A DNA stretch of 34,904 bases from Candidatus Woesearchaeota archaeon (GCA_019323135.1 JAHWHT010000002.1:1-34904); one strand, 5' to 3'; positions 15,326 to 22,832 are shown, numbered from the stretch's first letter. Program-made: numbers and translations. Notes: generated by a model not told the origin, from the sequence alone.

Positions 15326-15640
15326 ATGGGAATATTTAATAAAGGATTAGATGGGTTTATCGAGCAAGTATCTAAAAATAAACCAACAAAAATAGAAATT
15401 ACAACAGATATACAAGAAGGCGGGGACGCACATTATGTTTGTGAGTATTTTGGTGTTTTTAAAGGCATATATGAAGACAGAAAACCTATTATTGCTCATA
15501 AGAAATATGGCGGAACATTAACTAATCACGCAGAAATGGATGAAGCAATGGATCAAGACATCAAAAAACTTCAAGAACTGGATATCCCTATCTTTAAAAC
15601 AAAAGGATTTCAAGATGATTCAGATAAAACAAATAATTAA
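15326..15640 (+). CDS. Conserved-looking hypothetical protein
   Basis: 104 residues, not recognised. It is soluble, with alternating strands and helices (KIEITTDIQEGGDAHYVCEYFGVFKGIYEDRKPI) and an acidic helix near the end (EMDEAMDQDIKKLQEL). GGTGGG sits just before the ATG, which supports it as a real gene, and its 3' end overlaps the UbiA-type gene by 26 bases. It lies 30 bases after cysN, so it is probably cotranscribed with the sulfate genes. No function can be given. Confidence 0.6.
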   Translation: MGIFNKGLDGFIEQVSKNKPTKIEITTDIQEGGDAHYVCEYFGVFKGIYEDRKPIIAHKKYGGTLTNHAEMDEAMDQDIKKLQELDIPIFKTKGFQDDSDKTNN

Positions 15641-16478
15641 ACTATTCAGACCAGCACAGTGGTACAAGAATTTACTAGTTTTTGTCCCTATTATTTTCTC
15701 AGGCAATTTACTGCATATGAATTCGCTTTTGCTTACTTTTATTGGTTTTATGAGTCTTTGTGCAGTCTCTTCTGCAAATTACATACTAAATGACATGATA
15801 GATCGCAAAAGAGATAAAAAGCATCCAGAAAAGCGTAAGAGACCTATTGCATCTGGCAAAATCAAGATTTGGCAGGCAAGCATATTGACAATAATGTTAT
15901 TAGCAATTTCTATTGGTCTTGCAGCGCCACTGAATATTAATTTCTTTTACGCAATCGCAGTATTGTTTGGTATCACTTTACTGTATTCTCTCCTGCTTAA
16001 AAAAGAGCCTTTTGTAGATATAATCACAATAGCAATTAATTTTGTAGTACGGGCAGTCGCAGGCGCTTTAATCCTTAGCATTGAAGTATCTCCTTGGCTT
16101 ATTGCATGTGTTTTCTTTTTAGCAGTATTTCTTGTTTCAGGCAAAAGACATGCAGATGCAATGTTCCTTGGCGAAAAAGCAAAAAAACATAGAAGCACAC
16201 TTAAAGTGTACACTCCAGAAATCACCAGTTCTTTGATGATAATCACTACTGCGTTATTGGCTACTGCTTACAGCTTATACTCTTTTTTCAGCGATAACAC
16301 GCCTTATTTGATTTTCACTCTGCCTTTTGCACTCTATTTAATTTTCAGGTATTTCTACTTAGTTTATTCTGGTTCCAAGATAGCACGGCATCCAGAAAGA
16401 ATTTTTTTAGACTTAAGAATGGATATTGGCATGCTTTTATGGGCTGCTGTTACTTTTGTTATACTTTATTTCTTATAG
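15615..16478 (+). CDS. UbiA-family polyprenyltransferase, DPPR-synthase-like
   Basis: 287 residues from the ATG at 15615; the longer reading has a poor N-terminus inside the previous gene. The opening KLFRPAQWYKNLLVFVPIIFSGN and NYILNDMIDRKRDKKHPEKRKRPIASG (the NDxxD prenyl-diphosphate site, N59-D63) are typical of decaprenyl-phosphate phosphoribosyltransferase-like UbiA proteins. About eight membrane segments follow. These enzymes move phosphoribose from PRPP to a polyprenyl phosphate, giving the lipid donor for a pentose in a surface glycan. It ends overlapping the oppositely oriented nucleotidyltransferase by 13 bases. The donor substrate is inferred from family. Confidence 0.82.
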   Translation: MIQIKQIIKLFRPAQWYKNLLVFVPIIFSGNLLHMNSLLLTFIGFMSLCAVSSANYILNDMIDRKRDKKHPEKRKRPIASGKIKIWQASILTIMLLAISIGLAAPLNINFFYAIAVLFGITLLYSLLLKKEPFVDIITIAINFVVRAVAGALILSIEVSPWLIACVFFLAVFLVSGKRHADAMFLGEKAKKHRSTLKVYTPEITSSLMIITTALLATAYSLYSFFSDNTPYLIFTLPFALYLIFRYFYLVYSGSKIARHPERIFLDLRMDIGMLLWAAVTFVILYFL

Positions 16479-17176
16479 ATTTCATTTACTTCTTGGTACT
16501 GTTCGTGACTTCCTATATCAAACCAAGGTTCTGTATAAATTACTGCATAAATTGGCTTTGTTTTCATCAAAAGCTTAGGCAAAGGAACTCCATCTTGCAC
16601 ATTCTGAGCACAAACTGTCGGAATATCTTCTTTCCTGATAAAATAACATAAAGTTGATGCAAGAGTAGATTTAGGATTTTCTGGTTTTTCCTCTATTTCT
16701 ATGATTTTTCCTTCAGAATCCAAGGCGCAGATACCCATCTTTTGAGCTTCCTCAACCGTTTTTACATCATATACTCCTATTGTTGAGGCGTTTTTCTTTT
16801 CTGACAACTGCGCCAATCTATTTAAGTCAAATTCAAATAAATTATCCCCGCCAACTATCAATAGATCTTCTTGTATATCTGCCTGGTTTATCGCATAGCA
16901 AATATCTCCCATAACACCCAATCTATCTTCATTGCTGGTTGTTCCGTCGTTTAGTATCGTAACTCCTTCTTGGTCTTTTGCCCAAGTTTGAAAAGTTTCA
17001 TAGAACTTATCATTAGTCACAATAAAAATCTCATTTATTTCTGGAACTTCCCTTATTTTATCTAGAATCCACCCCAGTATTGGCTTGCCTGCAACATCTA
17101 GCAAGGGCTTTGGTTTGTCTTTTGTCAAGGGATATAGCCTTGTCGCGTATCCTGCTGCCAATATTACTGCTTTCAT
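16466..17176 (-). CDS. Sugar-1-phosphate nucleotidyltransferase
   Basis: 236 residues: MKAVILAAGYATRLYPLTKDKPKPLL is the NTP-transferase signature, followed by IVGGDNLFEFDL (metal site) and IEIEEKPENPKS. It has only the catalytic domain, without a C-terminal beta-helix, like short glucose-1-phosphate thymidylyl/uridylyltransferases. It activates a sugar phosphate to NDP-sugar and would supply the glycan genes upstream. The TATA box at 17202-17209 lies 29.5 bases before the ATG, so it is nearly leaderless. The nucleotide and sugar cannot be told. Confidence 0.87.
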   Translation of the reverse strand: MKAVILAAGYATRLYPLTKDKPKPLLDVAGKPILGWILDKIREVPEINEIFIVTNDKFYETFQTWAKDQEGVTILNDGTTSNEDRLGVMGDICYAINQADIQEDLLIVGGDNLFEFDLNRLAQLSEKKNASTIGVYDVKTVEEAQKMGICALDSEGKIIEIEEKPENPKSTLASTLCYFIRKEDIPTVCAQNVQDGVPLPKLLMKTKPIYAVIYTEPWFDIGSHEQYQEVNEIYKK

Positions 17177-17201
17177 GGTATTTTAGAGGATAAATTGAGG
17201 T

Positions 17202-17209
17202 TTTATAAA
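17202..17209 (-). promoter_or_regulatory. TATA box for the nucleotidyltransferase
   Basis: TTTATAAA centred at 17205.5, 29.5 bases before the ATG at 17176. Confidence 0.7.
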
Positions 17210-17239
17210 TCTTATGCTATACACAAGCCAAGCGAAAGC

Positions 17240-17247
17240 TTTATAAA
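17240..17247 (+). promoter_or_regulatory. rrf: TATA box for the 5S rRNA gene
   Basis: TTTATAAA centred at 17243.5; adding 27.5 gives 17271, the second base of the 5S terminal helix. It is 38 bases from the oppositely directed TATA box. Confidence 0.75.
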
Positions 17248-17269
17248 TCGCCTATTATTCTATACTTTT

Positions 17270-17380
17270 AGACGGCCATAGGGGTCGGGTTCCACCCAGT
17301 CTCATTCGAACCTGGCAGTTAAACCGACTTCCGTATCGAACTGTACTGCATTGCGCGGGAAACTCGATAAGCTGTCTACC
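17270..17380 (+). rRNA. rrf: 5S ribosomal RNA
   Basis: Conserved 5S elements are visible: GGCCATAGGGG near the 5' end, CCACCCAGTCTCATTCGAACC for loops B and C, GGCAGTTAAACC, and GTACTGC. The terminal helix pairs 17270-17276 with 17371-17377, with one G-T pair. At about 108-111 bases it is slightly short for a 5S. A T8 run at 17381-17388 follows directly and should stop transcription. The gene stands alone, with no 16S or 23S in the window, as in many DPANN and other small archaeal genomes. Ends may be off by a few bases. Confidence 0.92.
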
Positions 17381-17388
17381 TTTTTTTT
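17381..17388 (+). terminator. T-run terminator after 5S rRNA
   Basis: Eight T residues directly after the 5S terminal helix; archaeal RNA polymerase stops at such runs. Confidence 0.6.
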
Positions 17389-17432
17389 AAAGCATTTATC
17401 GCAAATTCTAATACTATAATACATTTTGCGTT

Positions 17433-17524
17433 CACGACCCTGTGTCGTGCTGTTTTGATCAAACTTACGACGACACTGTCGTCGAAGTTCTCCGAGGTTC
17501 TCGGAGTAACTTTTTTTAAAAGTT
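17433..17524. repeat. Array of five back-to-back inverted repeats
   Basis: Perfect or near-perfect hairpins in sequence: 17433-17449 (CACGAC/GTCGTG, loop 5), 17452-17464 (GTTT/AAAC around TGATC), 17468-17484 (an odd palindrome with eight-base arms), 17485-17512 (CTCCGAG/CTCGGAG, three-base loop, extended by AAGTT/AACTT with one bulge) and 17508-17524 (AACTTTT/AAAAGTT). The last two share bases, so they exclude each other. The fourth hairpin followed by T7 (17511-17517) looks like an intrinsic terminator. No coding frame is supported here. It could be a small structured RNA, a set of terminators or a mobile-element remnant. Confidence 0.7.
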
Positions 17525-17531
17525 TGTCGTT

Positions 17532-17552
17532 ATAAGCTGTCTACCTTTTTTT
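17532..17552 (+). repeat. Second copy of the 5S rRNA 3' end plus T-run
   Basis: ATAAGCTGTCTACC followed by seven Ts repeats 17367-17387 exactly (21 bases). The spacing between copies is 165 bases, and the hairpin array lies between them. The copy includes the 3' strand of the 5S terminal helix. Confidence 0.85.
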
Positions 17553-17578
17553 ATATTCTTAATTTAACAGAAGTAGTT

Positions 17579-18697
17579 TTATTTTATCTCTATCACAATT
17601 TCGCCGTTCTTTTCATTAATACTTTTAATATATTTGACTGACTTTAACTTTGCCTTCACTTCTTTCCAAGACATTGTTTTTCTCATTTTTTTGATTTCTG
17701 CAAAAAGTGTTTTCAAATCTTGGTATTTTTCATATATTTTTTCTCCTTTTAGTTGAAACTCTTTTGATTTATTTTCTTGATCTGTAAGATTCTTTCTCTG
17801 CATCTCTAATCTTTTCTCTATCTTCTCTAATCTCCCTGCGAATTTTTCTTCAACCTGCGCAATATCTTTCTTCTGTATGTCTTTAGATAACACAGAATCT
17901 ATTGCTTCACTATATGTTTTGAAATCTTCCTGGCGTTTTGTTGCATAATACTCTAACTTAAATGGAGTAATATCCGCAACCTCTTTCTTATCAAATACAA
18001 CAACAGGCTCTATTTTTTGCTGTAATAAAGACTGCATTGTTTTATATAATTTTTTTACTGCAGCGTTATCTAGGCTTTTTTCTGTTTTTTTAATGCAAAG
18101 TCTTAAGCAAATTTCTGCAGCATACAATCCTCCAATCCCTAATCCTACTGCTAATGTTTTAGAGATAGTGTCTTTAGAGGATTTTATTAATTTCTCAAAA
18201 TTTGTTAAACTAATATTAAATGGATTATGCTCTCGCGATGGTGGAGTGTATTCTTCCCCCTTTTTAACCAGTCTATCGGCCCATTTCTGTACAGACAAAG
18301 GCATAATAATCTTATTGTTCTGGCACAGAATTATATTTCCTTGTCCAAACAATTCAATAATTATATCGTATTTTTCGTCTTTTGTCTCAAACGCTAATTT
18401 AAGTATTCTTTCACCGCCTATCTGTTCTATTTTTCTTAATCTTGCATTAGACAAAACTTTTCTCAGTAACGCACAAAACCCATATATTTTTACAGGCATT
18501 TCTGGTTTTACTGCTGCCAACCAAATCATCCCAGGCAGGGTTATTCTCAGCATTTTTTTGCCAACTCTAGGAACATGAAAAGAAAACAGCACGTCTTGTT
18601 TTCCTGGCTGGTATATTTTATCTATTTTGCCGTCGACTAGTTGTGAGAATTCATCTAATAAATATTTCAATTCTATGCTTGAGAGCTCTTTTTTCAT
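17579..18697 (-). CDS. NFACT-N protein (RqcH/Rqc2-like), lacking the NFACT-R half
   Basis: 372 residues from the ATG at 18697 (ATGA overlap with the previous gene). The N-terminal NFACT domain is clear: ELKYLLDEFSQLVDGKIDKIYQPGKQDVLF, then LRKIEQIGGERILKLAF and IIIELFGQGNIILC. Residues about 270-350 form a charged coiled coil, ending with IKSINEKNGEIVIEIK. RqcH (Rqc2/NEMF) binds stalled 50S subunits and adds C-terminal alanine tails. Full-length members are about 550-700 residues and continue after this point into the second coiled-coil arm and NFACT-R, which are absent; downstream DNA is non-coding. The functional Asp-Arg of RqcH appears as Glu-Arg in GGERIL. It may be a reduced or a degenerate version. 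Confidence 0.8.
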   Translation of the reverse strand: MKKELSSIELKYLLDEFSQLVDGKIDKIYQPGKQDVLFSFHVPRVGKKMLRITLPGMIWLAAVKPEMPVKIYGFCALLRKVLSNARLRKIEQIGGERILKLAFETKDEKYDIIIELFGQGNIILCQNNKIIMPLSVQKWADRLVKKGEEYTPPSREHNPFNISLTNFEKLIKSSKDTISKTLAVGLGIGGLYAAEICLRLCIKKTEKSLDNAAVKKLYKTMQSLLQQKIEPVVVFDKKEVADITPFKLEYYATKRQEDFKTYSEAIDSVLSKDIQKKDIAQVEEKFAGRLEKIEKRLEMQRKNLTDQENKSKEFQLKGEKIYEKYQDLKTLFAEIKKMRKTMSWKEVKAKLKSVKYIKSINEKNGEIVIEIK

Positions 18698-19038
18698 ATT
18701 CCTAAGCCGATTAATATTATACCAATTATTATCGCAGTTATACCTGCCCATTTAAGCAGGTTCATCTTTTCTTTTAAATATTTAACTGCCAAAAATGTTG
18801 ATATTAAATACTGTATAGAAATAATAGGGTATAGCATAGAGAGTTCGCCGTCTCTCAAAGCAAAAATAAAGCACAGCATACCGATTCCAGAGATGCCTGC
18901 CCCTAAAATCAAAGGATAATTTCTTAGTTGTTTAAGATTTAGTTTAAATTTCTGTGTGCCTATTTTTATTAACACTATGCCTATTCCTCCGCACAATCCA
19001 GAGATAAGCGTTAAAATAATTGCCAGAGTCGTAGTCAT
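18694..19038 (-). CDS. Half-size EamA/SMR-like membrane protein 2
   Basis: 114 residues with four hydrophobic segments (ILTLISGLCGGIGIVLIKIG, YPLILGAGISGIGMLCFIFAL, YPIISIQYLISTFLAVKYL, WAGITAIIIGIILIGLG). The pattern, with GELSMLYPIIS at the third segment, is that of EamA/SMR proteins such as ArnE/ArnF. It overlaps both neighbours by four bases (ATGA). Together with the next gene upstream it probably forms a heterodimeric transporter. The substrate is unknown; lipid-linked sugars and small cations are both handled in this superfamily. Confidence 0.82.
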   Translation of the reverse strand: MTTTLAIILTLISGLCGGIGIVLIKIGTQKFKLNLKQLRNYPLILGAGISGIGMLCFIFALRDGELSMLYPIISIQYLISTFLAVKYLKEKMNLLKWAGITAIIIGIILIGLGI

Positions 19039-19373
19039 TTTTTACCAACTCCAATTAACGTAACGCCTAAAAATATAAACAATACGCCCAGCCATCGAAA
19101 TACAGTTATTGTTTCTTGAAAAATTAACAAGGCATATAACGTTGATATTATGTAGCTTACAGCCACAATAGGGTAAATAGTGGTTACTTCTGCATGTTTT
19201 AGAGCATAAACTAAAAATAAAAGTCCTAAAAAATAAAAGAATATTGCTGCAAGTATCGGCCAATTAGTTGTTATTTCTGGAAGACGTTCTCCTGCAAATT
19301 TTTGAAAAACAGTCGCAGTGCTGACAAATAATGCACATAAGAGAGCAAGGCCTATTGCCTTTAGCTTTGTCAT
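19035..19373 (-). CDS. Half-size EamA/SMR-like membrane protein 1
   Basis: 112 residues from the ATG at 19373, preferred over a TTG four codons upstream because GGAGA precedes it and that TTG lies inside secD. Four hydrophobic segments; the third reads AEVTTIYPIVAVSYIISTLYALLIFQE, matching its partner. It follows secD at once and overlaps the second half-size protein by four bases. The paired arrangement recalls ArnE/ArnF and EbrA/EbrB heterodimers. Confidence 0.82.
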   Translation of the reverse strand: MTKLKAIGLALLCALFVSTATVFQKFAGERLPEITTNWPILAAIFFYFLGLLFLVYALKHAEVTTIYPIVAVSYIISTLYALLIFQETITVFRWLGVLFIFLGVTLIGVGKK

Positions 19374-19374
19374 T

Positions 19375-21114
19375 TCAGTCTCCAAGTAAGATTTCTAAGA
19401 TAGACCCATATGCTGGCCTGGTGATAAAAACGCCTATTGTTATTCCTGCAATTGTTGTTAATGCAAATCCTTTCAACAGTCCTGCTCCTGCAAATACTAA
19501 CGGAAGCATTGCTACTGCTGTTGTAAAGTATGCTACCATAATTATAAAGAATGCTTTTTTGAGTCTCTGTGTAAATCCGCCGTATTGAGTAGATTGGTCT
19601 TTTTTGAGTGTTTCGTCAGTAATTATGACTTGATCATCTACTCCAGTTCCTACTGCGATTATGATTCCTGCCACTGATGCCAAGTCTATATTCCATCCAA
19701 CTAATGCTGCAAAGCCTAAAAGAAGAACTACCTCGCCTACGCAGATAAATATCATAGATAATGCAATTTTTAAATATCTATATCTTATGAAAATTATTGC
19801 TGCAACAGACAATATTGCAAGTATTCCTACAAGAAGCGCGTTTTTGACAAATTGCGTTCCCAGCATAGGAGATATATTATCTGTTTTAACTATCTGCAGT
19901 TTTACTGGAAGACTTCCTGTAATAAGTATTGTTTGCAGTCTTTTCATTTCTTTCAATGATTGAATCATTGCATCTTGCTCTGTCGCACCAGCACCGGCAC
20001 CACTTATTGCAATTTCAGTTACTGCTCTGCCTTTCAAATCTGCAGCTATGTTTAATTGATCTACTTGTTTATCATCTAAGAATAATCTTAATTTTTCAGA
20101 TAAGTATTCGCCATGCTCTAATTTTTCTATGCGCAGGTCTTTTGTTGCGTCTGCTTGTTTCTGCGCAGCTGAAGGCGTTAGTGATATTGAGAACATGAAA
20201 TTACAGGCATATCCATTGTCAACTTTGCCGCATCCTCTGTTTGGATCTATTCCAGAGCATTCTGCAGTTCGGCAGACATATGTTACGTCTTCTCCACCTA
20301 CAAACACGGTAGTGTTTCCTACTTTTGCCTCAAATTTGCCTTGTTTTGCTAAAAGGTCTTGTACTTCTTCTTCTGTTGCTCCAGCAATCTCAACTAGAAT
20401 ATATTTATTTCCTTCACCCAGAAGCGCAGGCTTGTCTCGAACTTCTTTTACAATAACATCGGCAATACCATAGACATTTAATCTTTGTTTTAAGTTATCC
20501 ATGATGGTATTAATCATTTCATCGTCTACTTGTTCCTCGGGTTGCAATATAACTCTTGTTCCGCCCTGCAAATCCAATCCTTTTCTTATATTAGAAGTTG
20601 GAGCTTGAACAACACTCAATCCTAAATTTTCCACACCAATCAAGGTTTTTTGTATTTTAGGAACTATGATTGTTTTATTTATCGTCTGATTTACTTGAAT
20701 TGTTTTATTGTCTACTGTTTCATTTACCAGTATTGTTTCCTGTACTGTTTTCTGCTCAGTCTCATTAAGTTTTTGTGTCGCGTATTCCCCTTTTGTGAGT
20801 AAAGTATATGATTTCTTGTCTGTCTTTATTCTGATTGTCCGGTTTGCATCCAACGAATCAACAAACTCGTAATAATCAGATAGCGTGTGAATTGGCTGGT
20901 TGTTTATAGATAATATAACTTCTCTAGACATTGGAGAAACAGTTGCTTGCGGATTCTCTATTCCTGCTAATGCTGCAGAACTGTTTGCAGTTACTGATTT
21001 TATCGAAACTCCGTCATTAAAAGGATTCGGCCTTATTGAAATTATTGCAAATAACAGGAATACAATTAATATGATTATTCTCCAGTTCGTGAATAACTTT
21101 TTAATTTTACTCAT
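19375..21114 (-). CDS. secD: Protein-export membrane protein SecD
   Basis: 579 residues. One N-terminal membrane segment (residues 12-28), a large outer domain, then five segments in the last 180 residues ending with VGTGVDDQVIITDE, the SecD motif of the fourth segment. KGLDLQGGTRVIL (about 178-190) is the SecD signature. SecD with SecF helps pull secreted proteins across the membrane using the ion gradient. Residues 34-105 look like a PDZ domain (VSIKSVTANSSAALAGI...REVILSINNQPI), and 91-149 hold six N-x-T glycosylation sequons. It overlaps secF by eight bases. Confidence 0.93.
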   Translation of the reverse strand: MSKIKKLFTNWRIIILIVFLLFAIISIRPNPFNDGVSIKSVTANSSAALAGIENPQATVSPMSREVILSINNQPIHTLSDYYEFVDSLDANRTIRIKTDKKSYTLLTKGEYATQKLNETEQKTVQETILVNETVDNKTIQVNQTINKTIIVPKIQKTLIGVENLGLSVVQAPTSNIRKGLDLQGGTRVILQPEEQVDDEMINTIMDNLKQRLNVYGIADVIVKEVRDKPALLGEGNKYILVEIAGATEEEVQDLLAKQGKFEAKVGNTTVFVGGEDVTYVCRTAECSGIDPNRGCGKVDNGYACNFMFSISLTPSAAQKQADATKDLRIEKLEHGEYLSEKLRLFLDDKQVDQLNIAADLKGRAVTEIAISGAGAGATEQDAMIQSLKEMKRLQTILITGSLPVKLQIVKTDNISPMLGTQFVKNALLVGILAILSVAAIIFIRYRYLKIALSMIFICVGEVVLLLGFAALVGWNIDLASVAGIIIAVGTGVDDQVIITDETLKKDQSTQYGGFTQRLKKAFFIIMVAYFTTAVAMLPLVFAGAGLLKGFALTTIAGITIGVFITRPAYGSILEILLGD

Positions 21115-22003
21115 GTTTTTTCTCCTTGCTCTCTAAATACCATCGAAGTATGCCTGTATTTTGTATCCAGGTATTCACTATGTCAAACACCAGGCCAATG
21201 ACAATAATTATCATTATCTGTTTTATTACGTCTGATGATGTGAATATGTATGCCAGCAATGCTGCTACAAGTGATGTTATAGACATAGTCATTCCTGTTT
21301 TCATAGAATCCATTATTCTACTAAATACCGTACCTTCTTTTCTCTTCAACACTCTTGTTGTCAATAATATATCAGTATCTACTGAATAACCTATAAGCAT
21401 AAGAAACGCTGCCACTCCTGCTGTCGTAAGTTTCATTCCCAACAAAGACACTGTTGCAAGTGTACACACAATATCTGATGTTGCTGCCAATATTACAAAA
21501 AAAGAAGGAACCCATGATCTGAATGTAATCAATACAACCAGCCCCATTGCAATAAATGCAATGATTACCGCAGTGATTGTCTGTCTAAAAAAGCTGGCCC
21601 CTAATGATGAACCCATGGACTCTATAGTATAATTATCTTCAGTTACTGTCAAAAAACCAGATTCACTTACCGCATTCTTAAGCGCATCCTCATCAGTATC
21701 AGATGCTTCTATAATTACAGATTTAATCATTCCTGCCTCTGTTAAGCGTCTTATTTCAATATCAGATTTAGGCAACTTATCATGTAAAATTGTGTCCAGT
21801 GCAATGATATCTATATCTGTATCTGTTGATACAGTCAATGTTATTCCGCCTTTCAGAGATACTCCTTTTTCAATAAATTCTCCAGTTGTTGCATAATTAT
21901 ATCCTAATACGCCTATTGCTAGAAATAACAAGACTATAGTACATAGCATTAATCCTTTGTATCTTTTATCGTATATATCTATTAATTTTGATTTTATTCC
22001 CAA
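21107..22003 (-). CDS. secF: Protein-export membrane protein SecF
   Basis: 298 residues from a TTG at 22003 (protein begins with GIKSKLIDIYDKRYKGL). An ATG further upstream would run into the protease gene and give an unlikely N-terminus. A TATA-like box (22040-22045) and GGGTG at the predicted transcript end support the TTG. Six membrane segments; EKGVSLKGGITLTV and GSSLGASFFRQTITA, then LLGMKLTTAGVAAFLMLIGYSVDTDIL are SecF features. SecF precedes SecD, the order common in archaea. Confidence 0.9.
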   Translation of the reverse strand: MGIKSKLIDIYDKRYKGLMLCTIVLLFLAIGVLGYNYATTGEFIEKGVSLKGGITLTVSTDTDIDIIALDTILHDKLPKSDIEIRRLTEAGMIKSVIIEASDTDEDALKNAVSESGFLTVTEDNYTIESMGSSLGASFFRQTITAVIIAFIAMGLVVLITFRSWVPSFFVILAATSDIVCTLATVSLLGMKLTTAGVAAFLMLIGYSVDTDILLTTRVLKRKEGTVFSRIMDSMKTGMTMSITSLVAALLAYIFTSSDVIKQIMIIIVIGLVFDIVNTWIQNTGILRWYLESKEKKHE

Positions 22004-22039
22004 AACCCTACACCCGATTTCAGAGAATAAAGAGGTGTT

Positions 22040-22045
22040 TTTAAA
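22040..22045 (-). promoter_or_regulatory. TATA-like box for secFD
   Basis: TTTAAA centred at 22042.5, 39.5 bases before the TTG at 22003; predicts a 12-base leader beginning with GGGTG. Confidence 0.5.
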
Positions 22046-22064
22046 GTTTGCGGTTGTATTGTTA

Positions 22065-22628
22065 TTAGAAGAATGTATTCCAAAGACCAGAATACACTTT
22101 AAACCCATCAAACATAGGTATTGGAAGCATATTGAAGATAAATAAGAACAAGTTTATCTGCTTTGTGATATACAAAATAAGTCTGGTATTTTTACTCAAA
22201 TTCTTTTTCTTTAGAAATGCCCAGCAGATAAAGAACAAGGTTAAGTTAACAAATGGTCCTGCAAAGGATATTGCAGATAATTGTAAAGGAGGTATTACAC
22301 AGTCTTTTGTCACACAGCTAATCTGCACATAAGCAGGAACAAAGAAGATGAATCCAGTCTGCAGCACCCGCAATAATACGCCTATCCCTAGCCAGGTATA
22401 TGCTGCATGAAAAGTAGCATTAAATCCAAAGCTTAGGGCTACAAACTTATGCCCTAATTCATGCAGGATTATCGCAGGAGCAGTAACCAAAACTGCAAAT
22501 TTAAAGCTCCGCCAGTCGAATCCAGTCTGGAATCTATCCTGTGTAAACTTAAATATTCCCATAAAGATATAGCCCACTACAAGACTCATCAATAATACGT
22601 CTAATAGTTCCATCAAGGATAGTATCAT
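22065..22628 (-). CDS. M50-family (site-2 protease-like) membrane metalloprotease
   Basis: 187 residues. HELGH in APAIILHELGHKFVALSFG is the zinc site inside a membrane segment, and NLFLFIFNMLPIPMFDGF is the second family motif (N-P-x-P-x-x-D-G), giving the third ligand. There are about five membrane segments. Such proteases cut membrane proteins within the bilayer, often in regulated signalling. It is a short, domain-poor version, without a PDZ. It is leaderless with TTTATAAT 27.5 bases before the ATG, and lies just upstream of secFD. Confidence 0.88.
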   Translation of the reverse strand: MILSLMELLDVLLMSLVVGYIFMGIFKFTQDRFQTGFDWRSFKFAVLVTAPAIILHELGHKFVALSFGFNATFHAAYTWLGIGVLLRVLQTGFIFFVPAYVQISCVTKDCVIPPLQLSAISFAGPFVNLTLFFICWAFLKKKNLSKNTRLILYITKQINLFLFIFNMLPIPMFDGFKVYSGLWNTFF

Positions 22629-22651
22629 GATTTTAGTTGAAACTTGTTTGT

Positions 22652-22659
22652 TTTATAAT
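22652..22659 (-). promoter_or_regulatory. TATA box for the M50 protease gene
   Basis: TTATAA core centred at 22655.5, 27.5 bases before the ATG at 22628. Confidence 0.6.
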
Positions 22660-22686
22660 GTTTTCGAAAAATTGGAGAATGAGAAT

Positions 22687-22717
22687 AAAAAATCAACTGC
22701 CCCTCTGACGAGGCAGT
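22687..22717 (-). terminator. Hairpin and T-run after the lysine-rich gene
   Basis: On the minus strand an eight-pair stem (ACTG-CCTC with GAGG-CAGT, two-base bulge, loop TGAC; 22696-22717) is followed by TTGATTTTTT (22687-22695). This has the form of an intrinsic terminator and lies 17 bases after the lysine-rich stop. Confidence 0.55.
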
Positions 22718-22733
22718 GAAAGGTTTGCTAAAA

Positions 22734-22832
22734 TTATTTTTTCTTTTTCTTTTTAGCTTTTTTCTTTTTCTTTTTAGCTTTCTTTTTTGCTTTTTTCTTA
22801 GCTTTTTTCTTCTTAGCTTTTTTCTTTGCCAT
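22734..22832 (-). CDS. 32-residue lysine/alanine protein
   Basis: The frame starting at 22832 reads Met-Ala and then runs of three to six lysines separated by single alanines: 25 Lys and 6 Ala in 32 residues, ending in six lysines. GAGGTG (22841-22846) lies eight bases before the ATG, a TATA-like box lies upstream, and a terminator-like hairpin follows, so the short frame has the marks of a gene. It resembles the lysine-rich tails of histone H1-like proteins and could bind DNA or RNA. A longer overlapping frame exists but has no such signals. No homologue could be checked. Confidence 0.65.
   Translation of the reverse strand: MAKKKAKKKKAKKKAKKKAKKKKKKAKKKKKK

Noticed and set aside
17433..17524. 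CRISPR array
   Set aside because: The hairpins differ from each other in sequence and are not separated by equal spacers; no Cas gene is near.
17389..17560. Second 5S rRNA gene or 5S pseudogene
   Set aside because: Only the last 14 bases of 5S plus T-run are repeated; no other 5S element is seen.
21107..22111. Longer SecF starting at 22111
   Set aside because: It would overlap the protease gene by about 46 bases with an unlikely N-terminus; the TTG at 22003 has a promoter and ribosome-site geometry seen in other genes.
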